The position numbers and the translations under genes are program-made. DNA of 64,000 nucleotides from Mycobacterium shigaense (lineage in GTDB: Bacteria > Actinomycetota > Actinomycetes > Mycobacteriales > Mycobacteriaceae), in the NCBI RefSeq assembly GCF_002356315.1, contig NZ_AP018164.1:3038001-3102000 (forward strand). Direction: 5' to 3'. This document shows positions 50,883-63,766 of the stretch, piece by piece. Position 1 is the first letter of the stretch. Each line of letters opens with the position of its first letter. Below the pieces are notes generated by a model. The model ran no database searches and was not told the origin of the DNA. It saw only the letters and a program-made list of their open reading frames with translations.

Positions 50883-53800
50883 CTACTCGTCGTCGTCGCG
50901 GAGCGCCGCGTTGACGAGGGCGTCGAGGTCCATGTCCGCGATATCCTTTTCGGTGGTCAGCGCGGCGGCCGCCGGCTGCGCGGCACCCTCTGCCTCGTTG
51001 GCCAGCGCGAGTAGCAGCTCCAGCACACCGGCTTGGCGCAGCCGCTTGACCGGAATCGATCCCACCACCCGCTGAATCTCGGCCTCCCCCGGCGCGGCCG
51101 CCGGCGCCTGCTGGTCCGACGAGCCGACAAGCTCGGAGTACATGTAGCCGGCCAGCGCCGCGGAGTTCGGATAGTCGAAGATCAGCGTCGGCGAAAGGGG
51201 CAGCCCGGTCGCGGATTTCAGCCGGTTGCGCATCTCGACCGCAGTCAGCGAGTCGAAGCCCAACTCTTGGAAAGCTCGGTCCGGATCGATGGCCTCGGGG
51301 CTCGAGCTGCCCAGCACCGTAGCGATGTTGGAGCGCACCAGGTCCAGCAGCACTGCCTGCTGCTCATCTTCCGGAAGCCCTTCCAGGCGTTGCAGCAGAG
51401 CCGATTTCGACTTCGCGGCGGTCAGCGAGTCGTCGACCTGACGCCGGGTCGGGGCGTTGATCAAGTCGACGAACATCGGCGGCAGGGTCCCGTTGTCAAA
51501 CTTGACCCGCAGCGCGGCAAGGTCGATGTGGGCGGGCAGCATGAAGGGCTCGTCGACGATCAGCGCGGTGTCCATCAGCTCCAGCGCCTCGGCGGAAGAC
51601 ATCGCGACGATGCCGTCGCGGCCGAAGCGGGCCCGGTCGGCGGCGCCGAGCGCACCGGTCATGGCGCTGGCCTGATCCCACAGCCCCCAGGCGAGCGAAA
51701 CCGCCGGCAGCCCTTGCTGACGCCGATGCACGGCCAGCCCGTCGAGGAACGAGTTCGCGGCCGCGTAGTTGGCCTGGCCAGACGCTCCGGCCAGCCCAGC
51801 CATCGACGAGAACATCACGAAGGCCGAGACATCGAGTTCGCGGGTCAGCTCGTGCAGGTTCCACGCCGCATCGACCTTGGCGCGCAACACCGAATCGACG
51901 CGCTCCGGTGTCAGGGACGAGATCACCGCATCGTCGAGCACGCCGGCGGCGTGGATCACTCCGGACAGCGGTCGCTGCACCGGGATCTCGGCCAGCACCT
52001 TGGCCAGCGCCTCGCGGTCGGCCGCGTCGCAGGCAACCACCTGCACCTGCGCCCCGGCTGCCGACAGCTCGGTCATCAGCTCCGCGGCTCCCGGTGCGTC
52101 CAGGCCACGACGGCTGAGCAGCACCAGGTTGCGTGCGCCGTGGCGGGCCACAACGTGGCGCGCCACGGCCGAACCGGCCATCCCCGTCGCGCCGGTGATC
52201 AGCACCGTGCCCGCTCCTAGCCCGGCACCGGGCCCAGATGGCAGCGTCATCACGACCTTGCCGACGTGGCGGGCCTGGCTCAGGTAGCGCAACGCCGCCG
52301 GCGCGCGGCGCACGTCGAACCTGGTGACCGGCAACGGCTGTAGCACGTCCTCGCCGAACAGGGCCGCCAGTTCCTCGAGCATCTGCTGGATGCGCTCCGG
52401 TCCGGCCTCGAAGAGGTCGAAGGCGCGGTAGTGCACACCCGCGTATTCGCGGGCAACCACCTCGGCATCGCGGATATCGGTCTTACCCATCTCCAGGAAC
52501 ACCCCGCCCGGGGCCACCAGTCGCAGCGAAGCGTCGACGAAATCACCCGACAGTGAGTCGAGCACGAGATCGACACCGCGGCCGCCGGTGCTGGTCCGGA
52601 ACTTCTCTTCGAAGTCCAACGTGCGCGAATCGGCGATGTGGTCGTCATCAAAGCCCATTGCCCGCAACGTGTCCCATTTTCCGCGGCTCGCCGTCGCGAA
52701 AACCTCCAGCCCGAAATGCCGGGCCAGCTGCACGGCCGCCATCCCGACGCCGCCGGCCGCGGCGTGCACGAGCACCCGCTGACCGGGCTCCACCGTCGCC
52801 AGGTCGGTCAGCGCGTAGCACGCGGTGGCGAAAACCACCGACGCCGTCGCGGCGGCCGTGTGTGACCAGCCGGCCGGCACCTTGACCAGCAGCCGCTGGT
52901 CGGTGGTGGCGACCGTCCCGGTCCCCTCGGGATACAGGCCCATTACCCGGTCACCGACCGCGAAACGCCCGGCGCCGGGCCCGGTTTCGAGCACCACGCC
53001 CGAGGCCTCGATGCCCATGATCGCGTCGGGATCCGGGTAGAGGCCCAACGCGATCATCACGTCGCGGAAGTTGGCGGCGATGGCGGACAAGGCAACCCGC
53101 ACCTGATTCGGGCCGAGCGGCGCGTCGGCGTCGGGAATCCGCTCCAGGCGCAGGTTCTCGATGGTGCCGTAGCTGCTCATGCCCAGCCGCCACGGCTCAT
53201 CATCGGGCGGCACCAACAAACCACCGACGGCGCGGCTACCGTGCACCCGCGCGGTGTGGACAGTTCCATTGCGCAACAACACCTGCGGCTCTGCGGGCGC
53301 CAAAGCCGCCGCGATCGCGTCGGCGTCGAGCGGCACGTCGGTGTCGACGAGCACGATGCGCCCGGGATGCTCGGTCTGCGCCGATCGCACCAGCCCCCAC
53401 ACCGCCGCGCCCGCCAGATCGCTGACGTCCTCCCCCGGCAGCGCCATCGCTCCCCGGGTCGACACCACCAACGTGCCCGCGCCGTCGCGGGCCAACCACG
53501 ATTGCAGCACCGGCAGCACCGCGCGCGTGACCGCGTAAACCTCCGTCACGACGTCGCCGGCCATCGGCGCCGATTCGAACAGCACCACCTTGTTGTCTGA
53601 TTCCGCGTCGGTATCTTCCACTTCGGTTGCACCCCAAGCGCTTACCGAGATCGGCTGTACCGCCGAGGTCGGCTGGGCGGACCAGACTAGCTCGAAGAGC
53701 CGATCCGGTCCCGAGCTCGACACCGCGGCGAGCAGCTGCTGATCGGTCACCGGCCGGGCCACCATCGAGGCCACCGACAGCACCGGCAGCCCCAGTCCGT

Positions 53801-56800
53801 CGGCCAACTCGATGGACACCGCGGGGCTTCCAGGGGGGCCGACCGGCACGATGCGGGCGCGCACCGCCGCCGCACCCGCGGCGTGCAGTGATACCTGTTG
53901 CCAGGAGAACGGGACCAACATCGAGCCCGTCGCGAGCTCGTCGCCGTCGGACGCCAGGATCACCGCGTGCAATGCCGCGTCGAGCATCGCCGGGTGCACC
54001 CCGAAGCCGGCTACCGAAACTCCGGCGTCGGCGGGCAGCGTCACCTCGGCGAACACTTCGTCGCCGCGCCGCCACATCGATGTCAGGCCGCGGAACGCAG
54101 GTCCATACCCGTACCCGCGCTCGGCCAATCGCTCATATCCCGAGCCGATATCGACCGGGACGGCCCCGACCGGCGGCCACGCCGACAGGTCACTGCTCGG
54201 CTGTATCGACCCGGTGCTCAGCACGCCCTCGGCGTGCAACAGCCAGCCGGATCCCGAGTCGGACCGCGAGAAGACCGACACCGAGCGGGTGCCCGCGTCG
54301 TCTACACCGCCGACCACGACCTGAACCGCGACCGATACGCCGACCGGAAACACCAGCGGTGCAGCAAGATTCAGCTCGTCGACGACTCCGCAGCCGACCT
54401 CGTCGCCGGCGCGGATCGCCAATTCGACGAACCCGGCGCCGGGGAACAGCACGACGCCGCCGACGGTGTGATCGGCCAGCCAGCCCTGCGTGGCCGGCGA
54501 CAGCCGCCCGGTCAGCACCACCCCGCCGGAGGCGGGCAATTCCACCACCGCTCCCAGCAGGGCGTGCTCGCCGGCGGCCAGGCCCAGGCCGGCGGCATCG
54601 GCGGGCGCGCCGTCACCGGCAAGCCAGAAGCGCCGCCGCTCAAAGGCATACGTCGGCAATTCGACGAAATTGGCCACTCCGAGCGCCCCGCGCCAGTCCA
54701 CGTCCATGCCGGCGACGAATCCCCGTGCGACGGCGTCGGTCAGGGCCGCGGGCTCCGGGCGGTCCTTGCGCAGCGCGGACATCGTGGCCATGGGGGCTGT
54801 CGTCGCTTCGGAGGCAAGTACCTCTTCGATGGACGCCGTCAGGCCGCTGGCGGGCCCGACTTCGAGGAACCGGGTACCGCCGGCCGAGTGCGCCAAGCGC
54901 ACGCTGTCGGCGAATCGGACCGCCTCCCGAACATGGCGTTTCCAATACCCCGCGGTGCCGAAGTCGTCGGCGGCCAGCTGACCGGTCACGTTCGACACGA
55001 TCGGGATGACAGCCTCACCGACGGTGAGTCCGTTTGCCACCGTGCCGAATTCGTCGATCATCGCGTCCATCAGCGGGGAGTGGAACGCGTGCGAGACCGC
55101 GAGCCTGTGCACGCGGCGACTGTCGGCACAGAATCGATCCGCGATCGCGGTCACCGCGTCTTCGGTTCCCGAAATGACCACCGAGGCCGGGCCGTTGACC
55201 GCGGCGATGCCCACCTCGGGGGCCAGCAGCGGCCGCACCTCGTCCTCGGTAGCCTGCAGGGCGACCATCGCCCCGCCGGCCGGCAGCGCTTGCATGAAGC
55301 GGCCCCGGGCCGCGACCAAGACCGCGGCGTCCTTGAGCGACAGCACACCGGCGACGTGCGCGGCCGACAGCTCCCCGATCGAGTGGCCCAGCACGAAATC
55401 CGCTCGGACACCCCACGATTCCAGCAACCGGAACAGCGCCACCTCCACCGCGAACAGGGCAGGCTGCGCGAATTCAGTGGTGTTCAGCAGGTTTTCGTCC
55501 TGCCCCCAGATGACGTCGCGCAGGGGCCGCAACAGGTGCTGGTCCAGCTCGGTCAGGACGGTGTCGAAGGCTTCGGCGAACACCGGGTATGCGGCGTGCA
55601 ATTCGCTTCCCATGCCGAGTGTTTGGGAGCCTTGGCCCGGGAAGACGAAGACGGTCTTGCCGCCGGGGGTTGCCGCGCCGCGGATGATCGACCCGGCCGG
55701 GTCGTCTCCGGCCAGCTCGTCCAGCCCGGTCAGCAGGCTATTGCGGTCGCCGCCGACGACGACGGCGCGATACTCGAAGCTCGACCGGGCCGCCAGCGAC
55801 CAGCCGACATCGGCGAGGGCCAGGTCGTCGTGGGCTCGCAAGTAGACGGCCAGGCGCGCGGCCTGCGCCCGCAACGCTGCCGCCGACTTCGCCGACACCG
55901 GCCACGGCACCACCGGCACCACCGGGCCGCCGGTGCTGCGCTCCGGTCCCGCCGGGGGCGCCTCGACGATGACGTGCGCGTTGGTGCCGCTGATCCCGAA
56001 GGAGGACACGCCCGCCCGCCGCGGAGCATGCGCGGGCCAGGGCCGCGCCTCGGTCAGCAGCGACACCGAGCCCATCGACCAATCCACGTGCGGGCTGGGC
56101 TCATCGACATGCAACGTCGCCGGCAGCATCTCGTGGCGCATCGACAGGACCATCTTGATCACGCCGGCGACACCAGCGGCCGCCTGAGTGTGGCCCATGT
56201 TCGATTTGATCGACCCCAGCCACAGCGGCTGCTTCCCGGGCTCGCGGCGCCCCTGCCCGTAGGTCGCCAGCAACGCTTGCGCCTCAATGGGATCGCCCAG
56301 GGTGGTCCCGGTCCCGTGGCCTTCGACCACGTCGACGTCGGCTGCGGACAGCCCGGCATTGGCCAGCGCCGCACGCACCACCCGCTGTTGAGACGGGCCG
56401 TTGGGCGCGGTCAGCCCGTTGGAGGCGCCGTCCTGGTTGATCGCCGATCCCCGCACGACGGCCAGCACCGGATGGCCGAGCCGCTGAGCGTCCGACAGCC
56501 GCTCCACCACGAGCATGCCGCCGCCCTCCGAGAAGCCGGTGCCGTCGGCCGCGCCGGCGTACGCCTTGCACCGCCCGTCAACCGACAGTCCGCGCATGCG
56601 GCTGAACTCCACGAAGATGTCCGGTGTGGCGTTGACCGTGACGCCCCCGGCCAAGGCCAGGTCACATTCACCCGAACGCAGCGATTGCGCGGCCATGTGC
56701 AGCGCCACCAGCGACGACGAGCACGCGGTGTCCACCGAGACCGCGGGGCCCTCCAGCCCCAGCACATAGGAGATCCGTCCCGACGCCACGCTCGAGGACT

Positions 56801-59800
56801 GGCCGGTCAGCCGGAAGCCCTCCGCGGCCGCCGGGGCACCGATGCCGTAGCCCTGCGTGCACACCCCGGCGAACACACCGGTGGCGCTGCCGCGCAGGCC
56901 GCCGGGCTCAATCCCCGCGCGCTCCAAGGCTTCCCACGACAATTCCAGGAACATGCGCTGCTGCGGGTCCATGGCCAGCGCCTCGCTCGGTGCGATACCG
57001 AAGAAGGCGGAGTCGAAGTCGGCGACGCCGTCGACGAAGCCGCCGGTGCGGGTGTAGCACGCGCCCGGAACGTCGGGGTCCGGGTTGTACAGCCCGGTGA
57101 GGTTCCAGCCGCGATCGGTCGGGAAGTCGGTGAGTACGTCGCGGCCCGCGGTCAGCATGTCCCACAGGTCCTCCGGCGAATTCACCCCGCCCGGGTAGCG
57201 GCACGACATGCCGACGATCACGATGGGGTCGTCGCCGGTGGCACGAACGGCGTTGGCGGCCTTGACTTCCTGCGGGACCCCGGCCAATTCGGTGCGCAGG
57301 TAGCTTGCCAGCCCGTTGGGCGTCGGGTAGTCGAAGATCAGCGTGGGCGAAAGAGCAAGCCCCGTCGCGGTTTTGAGCCGGTTGCGCATCTCGACCGCGG
57401 TCAGCGAGTCAAAGCCCAGCTCCTGGAACGCCTTGCCCGGGTCGATCGCCTCGGCGCTGGTGTTGCCCAGCACGGTGGCGATGTGCGAGCGCACCAGGTC
57501 CAGCAGCACGGCGTGCTGCTCGGCCTCGGACAGGCCGTGCAGCCGATGTGCCAGTGCCGATTTCGATTTCGCGGCCGCCAGCGAGTCGTCGACCCGGCGG
57601 CGGGTCGGTGCGTTGACCAAGTCGGCGAACATCGGCGGTATCCCGACCGCGTGGGCGCGCAGCGCGCCCAGGTCGATGCGCGCGGGCGCCAGGAAGGGTG
57701 CGTCGACAATCAGTGCGGTGTCGAACAATTCCATTGCCTCGGCCGAGGACAGCGCCAGAATGCCGTCGCGTCCCAGCCGCGCGCGGCCGGCGTCGTCGAG
57801 GCCCCCGGTCATGGCACTGGCCTGCTCCCAGAGCCCCCACGCCAACGAGACCGCGGGCAGCCGGTGCGCCCGCCGGTGCGCCGCCAAGGCGTCGAGGAAG
57901 GAGTTCGCGGCGCCATAGTTGCCCTGGCCCGACGAGCCCACCAGACCGGCCAGCGACGAAAACATCACGAAGGCGGACAGATCCAGGTCGCGGGTCAGTT
58001 CGTGCAAATTCCACGCGGCGTCGACCTTGACACGCAACACCGCGTCGACGCGCTCGGGTGTCAGCGAGGTGACCATCGCGTCGTCGAGCACGCCGGCGGC
58101 GTGCACGACGCCGGAGAGCTGCCGCGGCGCCGACGCGATCACCTGGGCCAGCGCTTCGCGGTCGGCGACATCGCACGCCACGACGCGGGCCCGGGCGCCG
58201 GCGGCCCCCAGCTCGGCGACGAGTTCGCCGGCGCCGGGCGCGTCCGGCCCGCTCCGGCTGAGCAGCAACAGATCCCGCACGCCGTGCCGGGCGACCAGGT
58301 GGCGTGCCAGGGTCGAGCCCGCCATGCCGGTGCCGCCGGTGATCAGCACGGTGCCGGATGCCAGCCCGGACGGCAGGGTCATTACGACCTTGCCGGTGTG
58401 GCGGGCCTGGCTGAGGTAGCGCAGCGCCGCGCGTCCGCGTCGCACGTCAAATGTGGTGACCGGCAGCGGCTTCAGCACGCCGGCGTCGAAGAGGCCGGCG
58501 AGCTCGGTCATCCACTGATGCATCCGGGGGCGGCCGGGCTCGAAGAGGTCGAAGGCGCGGTAGCGCACGGCAGGATACTCCCGGGCCACGGCATCCGGGT
58601 CGCGGATGTCGGTCTTGCCCATCTCCAGGAATATTCCGTCGTCGGCGACCAGCCGCAGCGAGGCGTCGACGAATTCGCCGGCCAGCGAGTCCAGCACCAC
58701 GTCCATGCCGGCCCCGCCGGTGGCCGTCCGAAACTTGTCTTCGAAGTCCAGGCTGCGCGAATCGGCGATGTGGTCGTCGTCGAAGCCCATGGCCCGTAAC
58801 GTGTCCCACTTGCCGCGGCTGGCGGTCGCGAACATCTCGAGGCCCAGGTGCCGGCCCAGCTGCACGGCAGCCATGCCAACGCCGCCGGCCGCGGCGTGCA
58901 CGAGCACCCGCTGCCCCGGCCGGACGTCGGCCAGGTGGATGAAAGCCATGTACGCGGTGGTGAATACCGCGGAGATGCCAGCGGCTTCGGCGTAGGACCA
59001 GTCGGCGGGTTTGCGCTGCAGCAGGCGCACGTCGCCGGGCACCAGGGTGCCGCTGCCGTCGGGGAAGAAGCCGTAAACGGAATCGCCGACTGCGAATTCG
59101 GTCACGCCCGGCCCAACCTCGACCACCACGCCCGCGCCCTCGCCGCCCAGCAGGGCCTCGTGGGTGAACATGCCCAGGGCGATCATGACGTCGCGGAAGT
59201 TCGTCGCGATGGCGCGCAGGGCCACCCGAACCTGGCCGGGCTGCAACGGGGCGCCCGCGTCGGGAACCGGTTCCAGTTGCAGGTTTTCGAAGGTGCCGGC
59301 GTTGCCGATGCCCAGCCGCCAGGGCCCGTCAGCCGGCGGCGTCATGATGCCGTCGACCGCGCGGCTACCCAGCACCCGCGCGGTGTAGAGGTTGCCGCCC
59401 CGCAGCAACACCTGCGGTTCGCCGGCCGCCAGGACCGCCGCCATCGCGCTATCGTCAACGGCGGCATCGGAATCCACCAGCACGAGGCGGCCGGGATGCT
59501 CGGTCTGCGCCGAACGGACCAGACCCCACACCGCCGCGCCGGCCAGGTCGGTGACGTCCTCCCCCGGCAATCCCATCGCGCCGCGGGTCGCCACGACCAG
59601 CACGCCGGTGTCATGCTCGGTGAGCCACGCCTGCACGGCGGCCAGCGCCCGGTGGGTGCGCTCGTAGGACCCGGCCACCGGTTCTCGGCCGGCCGCAACG
59701 GATTCGAACAGTTCGTGCGCGGCCGTCGGGCCGGCGGTCGCGGTGCTCGCCGGCGCCGGCGCCCATACCAGCTCGAACAACCGGTCGGGCCCCGATGCCG

Positions 59801-62800
59801 ACACGGCGGCCCGCAGCTGTTGCTCGCTGACCGGGCGAGCGACCATCGCCCGCACCGACAGGACGGGTAGCCCCAGCCCGTCGGCGAGTTCGATAGAGAA
59901 GCTCGACGGGCCGGCCGGCGCGATGCGCGCGCGCACCGCCGATGCGCCCGCGGCATGCAAGGACACGCCCTGCCACGAGAAGGGCAGCACCACTTCGTCG
60001 CTGTGGCTGGGGGCGTGGTGTCCGACCACCAGCGCGTGCATGGCCGCGTCGAGCAAGGCCGGGTGGACGCCGAAACCGTTGACGCCTCCGGCCGCGTCGG
60101 GCAGCCGGACCTCGGCGAACACCTCCTCGCCGCGCAGCCAAACCGCGGTCAGGCCCTGAAACGCGGGACCGTAGCCGTACCCGCGCGCCGCCAGCTGGTC
60201 GTAGCCATCCGCGACGTCGGCCGCGACAGCTCCCGCCGGCGGCCACGCCGACAGCTCCGCGCCCGGCTCGACCGCGCCAGTGCCCAATACGCCTTCGGCG
60301 TGGCACACCCAGCCGGAGTCGGCATCGGCGCGCGAGTAGACCGACACGCTGCGCTGACCGGATTCTTCTGCCGCACCGACCACCACCTGCACGGCGACCG
60401 ATCCCGCGCCGGAACCCTTGGCCGGCAACATCAATGGCGCTCGCAGCGTCAGTTCTTCGACCGTCGGGCAGCCGACTTCGTCGCCGGCGCGTATCGCCAG
60501 TTCGACAAACCCGGCACCGGGGAACACGACCACGCCGGACACGGCGTGGTCGTGTAGCCAGCCTTGCAGTCCGGGTGCCAGCCGGCCCGTCAGCACCATG
60601 CCGCCCGATGCCGGCAGCTCCACGACCGCGTTCAGCAGCGGGTGCTCGCTGGTGCCCAGTCCCAGCCCGGTGGCGTCAGCCGCGACGCCTTCCCCGGACA
60701 GCCAAAACCGGCGGCGGTCAAAGGCATACGTCGGCAGCTCGACAAACCGGCCGCCGCTCGCCGCGCCACGCCACTTGACGTTCACGCCCGCGACGAACGC
60801 GGCGGCGGCCGATGTCAGGAAACGGTCGAGCCCGCCGTCGTCGCGGCCCAGCGTGGGAACGACAATGGCCTCGGTTTCGCCACCGCAATCGCCGGCGGTG
60901 TCTTCGATCCCGGCGATCAACGCGGGATGCGGGCTGGATTCGATGAAGGTCCGGTATCCGTGCTCGCACGCGCTGCGTACCGCCTGATCGAATTGCACGG
61001 TCTGGCGGATGTTGCGATACCAGTATTCGGCGTCTAATCCTGCTGTGTCCAAACGGTTTCCGGTCACCGTGGAGAAGAACGCGGTGCGCGAAGATTGCGG
61101 CTCGATGCCACCGATGGCCGCGGTGAGTTCATCGCGAATCGCCTCGACCTCAACCGAATGCGATGCGTAGTCGACGTCGATGCGACGGGTACGCAGCTCC
61201 AGGTCGGCGCAGAAGCCGACGAGTTCGTCGAGCGCGGCGACGTCACCGGACACGACCACGGCCGAGCGGCCGTTGACGGCGGCGATGCTGACGCGATTAC
61301 CGTACGGCGCCAACAACTCCCGGGCCCGCTCGGTACTGCATGCGATGGACAGCATCCCCCCCGGGCCGGTCAGCGACCGCAGTAGCTTGCTGCGCAACGT
61401 CACCACGCGCGCGGCATCCCGCAGCGACAGCGCACCGGCGACGTAGGCGGCGGCGATCTCGCCCTGCGAGTGGCCGATCACCGCGTCTGGGCGCACCCCG
61501 AGCGACTTCCACAGTTCGGCGAGCGAAACCATCACCGCGAAGAGCACCGGCTGCACGAAGTCCACGCGGTCCAGACCCGGGGCGTCGGGCGTGCCGCGCA
61601 ACACATCGAGCAGCGACCAGTCGACGAATTCCGCGAACGCCTGCGCGCACGCCTCGATCTGGTCTGCGAATACCGGTGCGGTGTCGAGCAATTCGATGCC
61701 CATACCCAGCCATTGCGAACCCTGGCCGGGGAATACGAAGACGGTCTTGCCGGCCGGCGTCGCGGTGCCCCGGATCACCGAGCCGCTCAGCGCGTCGCCG
61801 GCCAAGTCGTCCAGGCCGGCCAGCAGTGCGTCACGATCGCGCCCGACGATGACGGCCCGGTGTTCGAAGTTCGCCCGGCCCGCCAGCGTCCACGCAACGT
61901 CGGAGGCCGCCATCTCACCGTGGGCACGCACATGCGCGGCCAGGCGCGCGGCCTGAGACGCCAAGGCGGAGTCCGACTTTGCCGACACCACCCACGGCAG
62001 CACCGGCGGCGTCGGGCCGGCCTCCGGGAGCTCGGCCGCAGGGGCGGACTCGACGATCACGTGCGCGTTGGTACCGCTGATCCCGAAGGACGACACCCCC
62101 GCGCGGCGCGCCCGCTCGGCCGGCCAGGGCCGCGGCTCGGTCAGCAGCGACACCGACCCCGCCGCCCAGTCCACGTGCGGGCTGGGCGCATCGACATGCA
62201 GTGTGGCGGGCAACGTTTCGTGGCGCATCGCCTGCACCATCTTGATGACGCCGGCGACACCGGCCGCGGCCTGGGTGTGTCCCATGTTCGACTTGATCGA
62301 CCCCAGCCACAGCGGCTCGGGCCGGTCCTGCCCGTACGTCGCCAGCAGCGCCTGGGCCTCGATCGGGTCGCCCAGCGTCGTCCCGGTGCCGTGGCCCTCG
62401 ACGACATCCACCTCGGCGGCGCTCAGTCCGGCATTGGCCAGCGCCGCACGCACGACCCGCTGCTGAGACGGGCCGTTGGGCGCGGTCAACCCGTTGGAGG
62501 CCCCGTCCTGGTTGACCGCGGTGCCACGCACCAGAGCCAGCACCGGGTGGCCGAGGCGTCGCGCATCCGACAACCGCTCCACGACCAGCATGGCCCCGCC
62601 CTCGGACCAGCCGACCCCGTCGGCCGCACCGGCGTAGGCCTTGCACCGACCGTCGGGCGCGAGGCCGCGATGCCGGCTGAACTCGATGAAAACCGTCGGT
62701 GTGGCGTTGACGGTCGCGCCGCCGGCCAGGGCCAGGTCGCACTCGCCCGACCGCAGCGACTGCACCGCCATGTGCAAGGCCACCAGCGACGACGAGCACG

Positions 62801-63401
62801 CCGTGTCGACCGACACCGCGGGGCCCTCCAGCCCGAGCACGTAGGAGACGCGGCCCGAGGCGACGCTGGAGGTCATGCCGGTCAGCCGGTAGCCCTCGAT
62901 CTCCTCGGCGAGCATGCCGTAGCCCTGCACGATGAGCCCGGCGAAGACGCCGGTGGCGCTGCCCCGCAATCCGCTGGGATCGATCCCGCCACGCTCCAGT
63001 GCCTCCCACGCCAACTCCAGCAGCATCCGGTGCTGCGGGTCCATCGCCAGCGCCTCACTGGGCGCGATGCCGAAGAACGCGGGGTCGAAGTCGGCGACAC
63101 CGTCGACGAAGCCGCCGGTGCGGGCGTAGGTCTTGTGGCGGGCGTCGGGGTCGGGGTCGTACAGCGACGCCACGTCCCACCCGCGATCGGCGGGAAAGTC
63201 CGTCATCACGTCGCGACCGTCGGCCACCATCTGCCACAGGCCCTCGGGAGTGTCGACGCCTCCGGGGAACCGGCACGACATGCCGACGATGGCGATCGGC
63301 TCGCTGGAGCGCTCCACCAGCGCACGGTTGGCGCGCTTCAGGCGTTCAACCTGGACCAGGGCTTTACGCAGCGCTTCGGTCGCGTGCTGGAGTTGATCCA
63401 C
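50883..63401 (-). CDS. pks12: Two-module type I polyketide synthase Pks12 (mycoketide synthase)
   Basis: 4,172 residues. Module 1: KS ~34-450 (Cys202), AT ~553-870 (Ser645 in G-H-S-Q-G; Y-A-S-H at ~745 reads as methylmalonyl), DH ~915-1230 (His952 in H-x3-G-x4-P), ER ~1380-1680, KR ~1680-1900, ACP Ser1999. Module 2: KS ~2058-2480 (Cys2227), AT ~2590-2870 (Ser2674 in G-H-S-I-G; H-A-F-H reads as malonyl), DH ~2940-3200, ER ~3400-3720, KR ~3730-3950, ACP Ser4051. In M. tuberculosis Pks12 makes the methyl-branched chain of mannosyl phosphomycoketide by alternating the two modules. N-terminal coiled helix and C-terminal acidic helix fit the docking ends that link monomers head to tail. GTG start. 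Confidence 0.96.
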   Translation of the reverse strand: MDQLQHATEALRKALVQVERLKRANRALVERSSEPIAIVGMSCRFPGGVDTPEGLWQMVADGRDVMTDFPADRGWDVASLYDPDPDARHKTYARTGGFVDGVADFDPAFFGIAPSEALAMDPQHRMLLELAWEALERGGIDPSGLRGSATGVFAGLIVQGYGMLAEEIEGYRLTGMTSSVASGRVSYVLGLEGPAVSVDTACSSSLVALHMAVQSLRSGECDLALAGGATVNATPTVFIEFSRHRGLAPDGRCKAYAGAADGVGWSEGGAMLVVERLSDARRLGHPVLALVRGTAVNQDGASNGLTAPNGPSQQRVVRAALANAGLSAAEVDVVEGHGTGTTLGDPIEAQALLATYGQDRPEPLWLGSIKSNMGHTQAAAGVAGVIKMVQAMRHETLPATLHVDAPSPHVDWAAGSVSLLTEPRPWPAERARRAGVSSFGISGTNAHVIVESAPAAELPEAGPTPPVLPWVVSAKSDSALASQAARLAAHVRAHGEMAASDVAWTLAGRANFEHRAVIVGRDRDALLAGLDDLAGDALSGSVIRGTATPAGKTVFVFPGQGSQWLGMGIELLDTAPVFADQIEACAQAFAEFVDWSLLDVLRGTPDAPGLDRVDFVQPVLFAVMVSLAELWKSLGVRPDAVIGHSQGEIAAAYVAGALSLRDAARVVTLRSKLLRSLTGPGGMLSIACSTERARELLAPYGNRVSIAAVNGRSAVVVSGDVAALDELVGFCADLELRTRRIDVDYASHSVEVEAIRDELTAAIGGIEPQSSRTAFFSTVTGNRLDTAGLDAEYWYRNIRQTVQFDQAVRSACEHGYRTFIESSPHPALIAGIEDTAGDCGGETEAIVVPTLGRDDGGLDRFLTSAAAAFVAGVNVKWRGAASGGRFVELPTYAFDRRRFWLSGEGVAADATGLGLGTSEHPLLNAVVELPASGGMVLTGRLAPGLQGWLHDHAVSGVVVFPGAGFVELAIRAGDEVGCPTVEELTLRAPLMLPAKGSGAGSVAVQVVVGAAEESGQRSVSVYSRADADSGWVCHAEGVLGTGAVEPGAELSAWPPAGAVAADVADGYDQLAARGYGYGPAFQGLTAVWLRGEEVFAEVRLPDAAGGVNGFGVHPALLDAAMHALVVGHHAPSHSDEVVLPFSWQGVSLHAAGASAVRARIAPAGPSSFSIELADGLGLPVLSVRAMVARPVSEQQLRAAVSASGPDRLFELVWAPAPASTATAGPTAAHELFESVAAGREPVAGSYERTHRALAAVQAWLTEHDTGVLVVATRGAMGLPGEDVTDLAGAAVWGLVRSAQTEHPGRLVLVDSDAAVDDSAMAAVLAAGEPQVLLRGGNLYTARVLGSRAVDGIMTPPADGPWRLGIGNAGTFENLQLEPVPDAGAPLQPGQVRVALRAIATNFRDVMIALGMFTHEALLGGEGAGVVVEVGPGVTEFAVGDSVYGFFPDGSGTLVPGDVRLLQRKPADWSYAEAAGISAVFTTAYMAFIHLADVRPGQRVLVHAAAGGVGMAAVQLGRHLGLEMFATASRGKWDTLRAMGFDDDHIADSRSLDFEDKFRTATGGAGMDVVLDSLAGEFVDASLRLVADDGIFLEMGKTDIRDPDAVAREYPAVRYRAFDLFEPGRPRMHQWMTELAGLFDAGVLKPLPVTTFDVRRGRAALRYLSQARHTGKVVMTLPSGLASGTVLITGGTGMAGSTLARHLVARHGVRDLLLLSRSGPDAPGAGELVAELGAAGARARVVACDVADREALAQVIASAPRQLSGVVHAAGVLDDAMVTSLTPERVDAVLRVKVDAAWNLHELTRDLDLSAFVMFSSLAGLVGSSGQGNYGAANSFLDALAAHRRAHRLPAVSLAWGLWEQASAMTGGLDDAGRARLGRDGILALSSAEAMELFDTALIVDAPFLAPARIDLGALRAHAVGIPPMFADLVNAPTRRRVDDSLAAAKSKSALAHRLHGLSEAEQHAVLLDLVRSHIATVLGNTSAEAIDPGKAFQELGFDSLTAVEMRNRLKTATGLALSPTLIFDYPTPNGLASYLRTELAGVPQEVKAANAVRATGDDPIVIVGMSCRYPGGVNSPEDLWDMLTAGRDVLTDFPTDRGWNLTGLYNPDPDVPGACYTRTGGFVDGVADFDSAFFGIAPSEALAMDPQQRMFLELSWEALERAGIEPGGLRGSATGVFAGVCTQGYGIGAPAAAEGFRLTGQSSSVASGRISYVLGLEGPAVSVDTACSSSLVALHMAAQSLRSGECDLALAGGVTVNATPDIFVEFSRMRGLSVDGRCKAYAGAADGTGFSEGGGMLVVERLSDAQRLGHPVLAVVRGSAINQDGASNGLTAPNGPSQQRVVRAALANAGLSAADVDVVEGHGTGTTLGDPIEAQALLATYGQGRREPGKQPLWLGSIKSNMGHTQAAAGVAGVIKMVLSMRHEMLPATLHVDEPSPHVDWSMGSVSLLTEARPWPAHAPRRAGVSSFGISGTNAHVIVEAPPAGPERSTGGPVVPVVPWPVSAKSAAALRAQAARLAVYLRAHDDLALADVGWSLAARSSFEYRAVVVGGDRNSLLTGLDELAGDDPAGSIIRGAATPGGKTVFVFPGQGSQTLGMGSELHAAYPVFAEAFDTVLTELDQHLLRPLRDVIWGQDENLLNTTEFAQPALFAVEVALFRLLESWGVRADFVLGHSIGELSAAHVAGVLSLKDAAVLVAARGRFMQALPAGGAMVALQATEDEVRPLLAPEVGIAAVNGPASVVISGTEDAVTAIADRFCADSRRVHRLAVSHAFHSPLMDAMIDEFGTVANGLTVGEAVIPIVSNVTGQLAADDFGTAGYWKRHVREAVRFADSVRLAHSAGGTRFLEVGPASGLTASIEEVLASEATTAPMATMSALRKDRPEPAALTDAVARGFVAGMDVDWRGALGVANFVELPTYAFERRRFWLAGDGAPADAAGLGLAAGEHALLGAVVELPASGGVVLTGRLSPATQGWLADHTVGGVVLFPGAGFVELAIRAGDEVGCGVVDELNLAAPLVFPVGVSVAVQVVVGGVDDAGTRSVSVFSRSDSGSGWLLHAEGVLSTGSIQPSSDLSAWPPVGAVPVDIGSGYERLAERGYGYGPAFRGLTSMWRRGDEVFAEVTLPADAGVSVAGFGVHPAMLDAALHAVILASDGDELATGSMLVPFSWQQVSLHAAGAAAVRARIVPVGPPGSPAVSIELADGLGLPVLSVASMVARPVTDQQLLAAVSSSGPDRLFELVWSAQPTSAVQPISVSAWGATEVEDTDAESDNKVVLFESAPMAGDVVTEVYAVTRAVLPVLQSWLARDGAGTLVVSTRGAMALPGEDVSDLAGAAVWGLVRSAQTEHPGRIVLVDTDVPLDADAIAAALAPAEPQVLLRNGTVHTARVHGSRAVGGLLVPPDDEPWRLGMSSYGTIENLRLERIPDADAPLGPNQVRVALSAIAANFRDVMIALGLYPDPDAIMGIEASGVVLETGPGAGRFAVGDRVMGLYPEGTGTVATTDQRLLVKVPAGWSHTAAATASVVFATACYALTDLATVEPGQRVLVHAAAGGVGMAAVQLARHFGLEVFATASRGKWDTLRAMGFDDDHIADSRTLDFEEKFRTSTGGRGVDLVLDSLSGDFVDASLRLVAPGGVFLEMGKTDIRDAEVVAREYAGVHYRAFDLFEAGPERIQQMLEELAALFGEDVLQPLPVTRFDVRRAPAALRYLSQARHVGKVVMTLPSGPGAGLGAGTVLITGATGMAGSAVARHVVARHGARNLVLLSRRGLDAPGAAELMTELSAAGAQVQVVACDAADREALAKVLAEIPVQRPLSGVIHAAGVLDDAVISSLTPERVDSVLRAKVDAAWNLHELTRELDVSAFVMFSSMAGLAGASGQANYAAANSFLDGLAVHRRQQGLPAVSLAWGLWDQASAMTGALGAADRARFGRDGIVAMSSAEALELMDTALIVDEPFMLPAHIDLAALRVKFDNGTLPPMFVDLINAPTRRQVDDSLTAAKSKSALLQRLEGLPEDEQQAVLLDLVRSNIATVLGSSSPEAIDPDRAFQELGFDSLTAVEMRNRLKSATGLPLSPTLIFDYPNSAALAGYMYSELVGSSDQQAPAAAPGEAEIQRVVGSIPVKRLRQAGVLELLLALANEAEGAAQPAAAALTTEKDIADMDLDALVNAALRDDDE
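51130..63300 (-). repeat. Direct repeat of the two pks12 modules
   Basis: The two KS-AT-DH-ER-KR-ACP sets (about 57240-63300 and 51130-57235) are near-parallel copies. KS, ER and KR regions are highly similar, AT regions are clearly different. Such ~6-kb repeats can recombine or be mis-assembled. Confidence 0.85.
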
Positions 63402-63766
63402 CGTGTGTGCCCCTCGCCTAATATTGGCCGTCGTCAGCCATCGGATGCCGAGTCACGGGAGTTGCCGCGCGATACGACGCCGGCACCTTTTCCACCTGCG
63501 CCGCGCAGCTCTGAAACCCAAGAATGTCGCTGGTGAGTATGGCCAACTCCGGCGGGATTTCAAAACGGCTGCGACGTGTACAACGCCGTGTCCCAGGCGG
63601 TGCGACGCTGCGCCGCGACCAGCTCGGCGCCGCCGCGGCCGGTCCAACCCGGCCGAATTGTTGGCACGCCATCCATGGCGCGACTGTACCCGGCTGCGCC
63701 TCGACGGTGGTCGAGCGCACGACAGCGGGATGCCGGGCGCGGTGCCGCAACCCCGAGCGACGGGGT
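63402..63766. other. Upstream region of pks12
   Basis: 365 bp with no gene. It should hold the pks12 promoter, but no clear -10/-35 pair, operator or RNA structure was recognised. Short frames here have no family signs. Confidence 0.5.

Noticed and set aside
53898..58799. Very long open frame (1,633 codons) on the plus strand opposite pks12
   Set aside because: It is a codon-bias shadow of the G+C-rich pks12 gene; the translation is Arg/Gly/His-rich without any domain.
61470..63536. 688-codon plus-strand frame opposite the first pks12 module
   Set aside because: Shadow of the KS/AT coding sequence; His/Arg-rich with no known fold.
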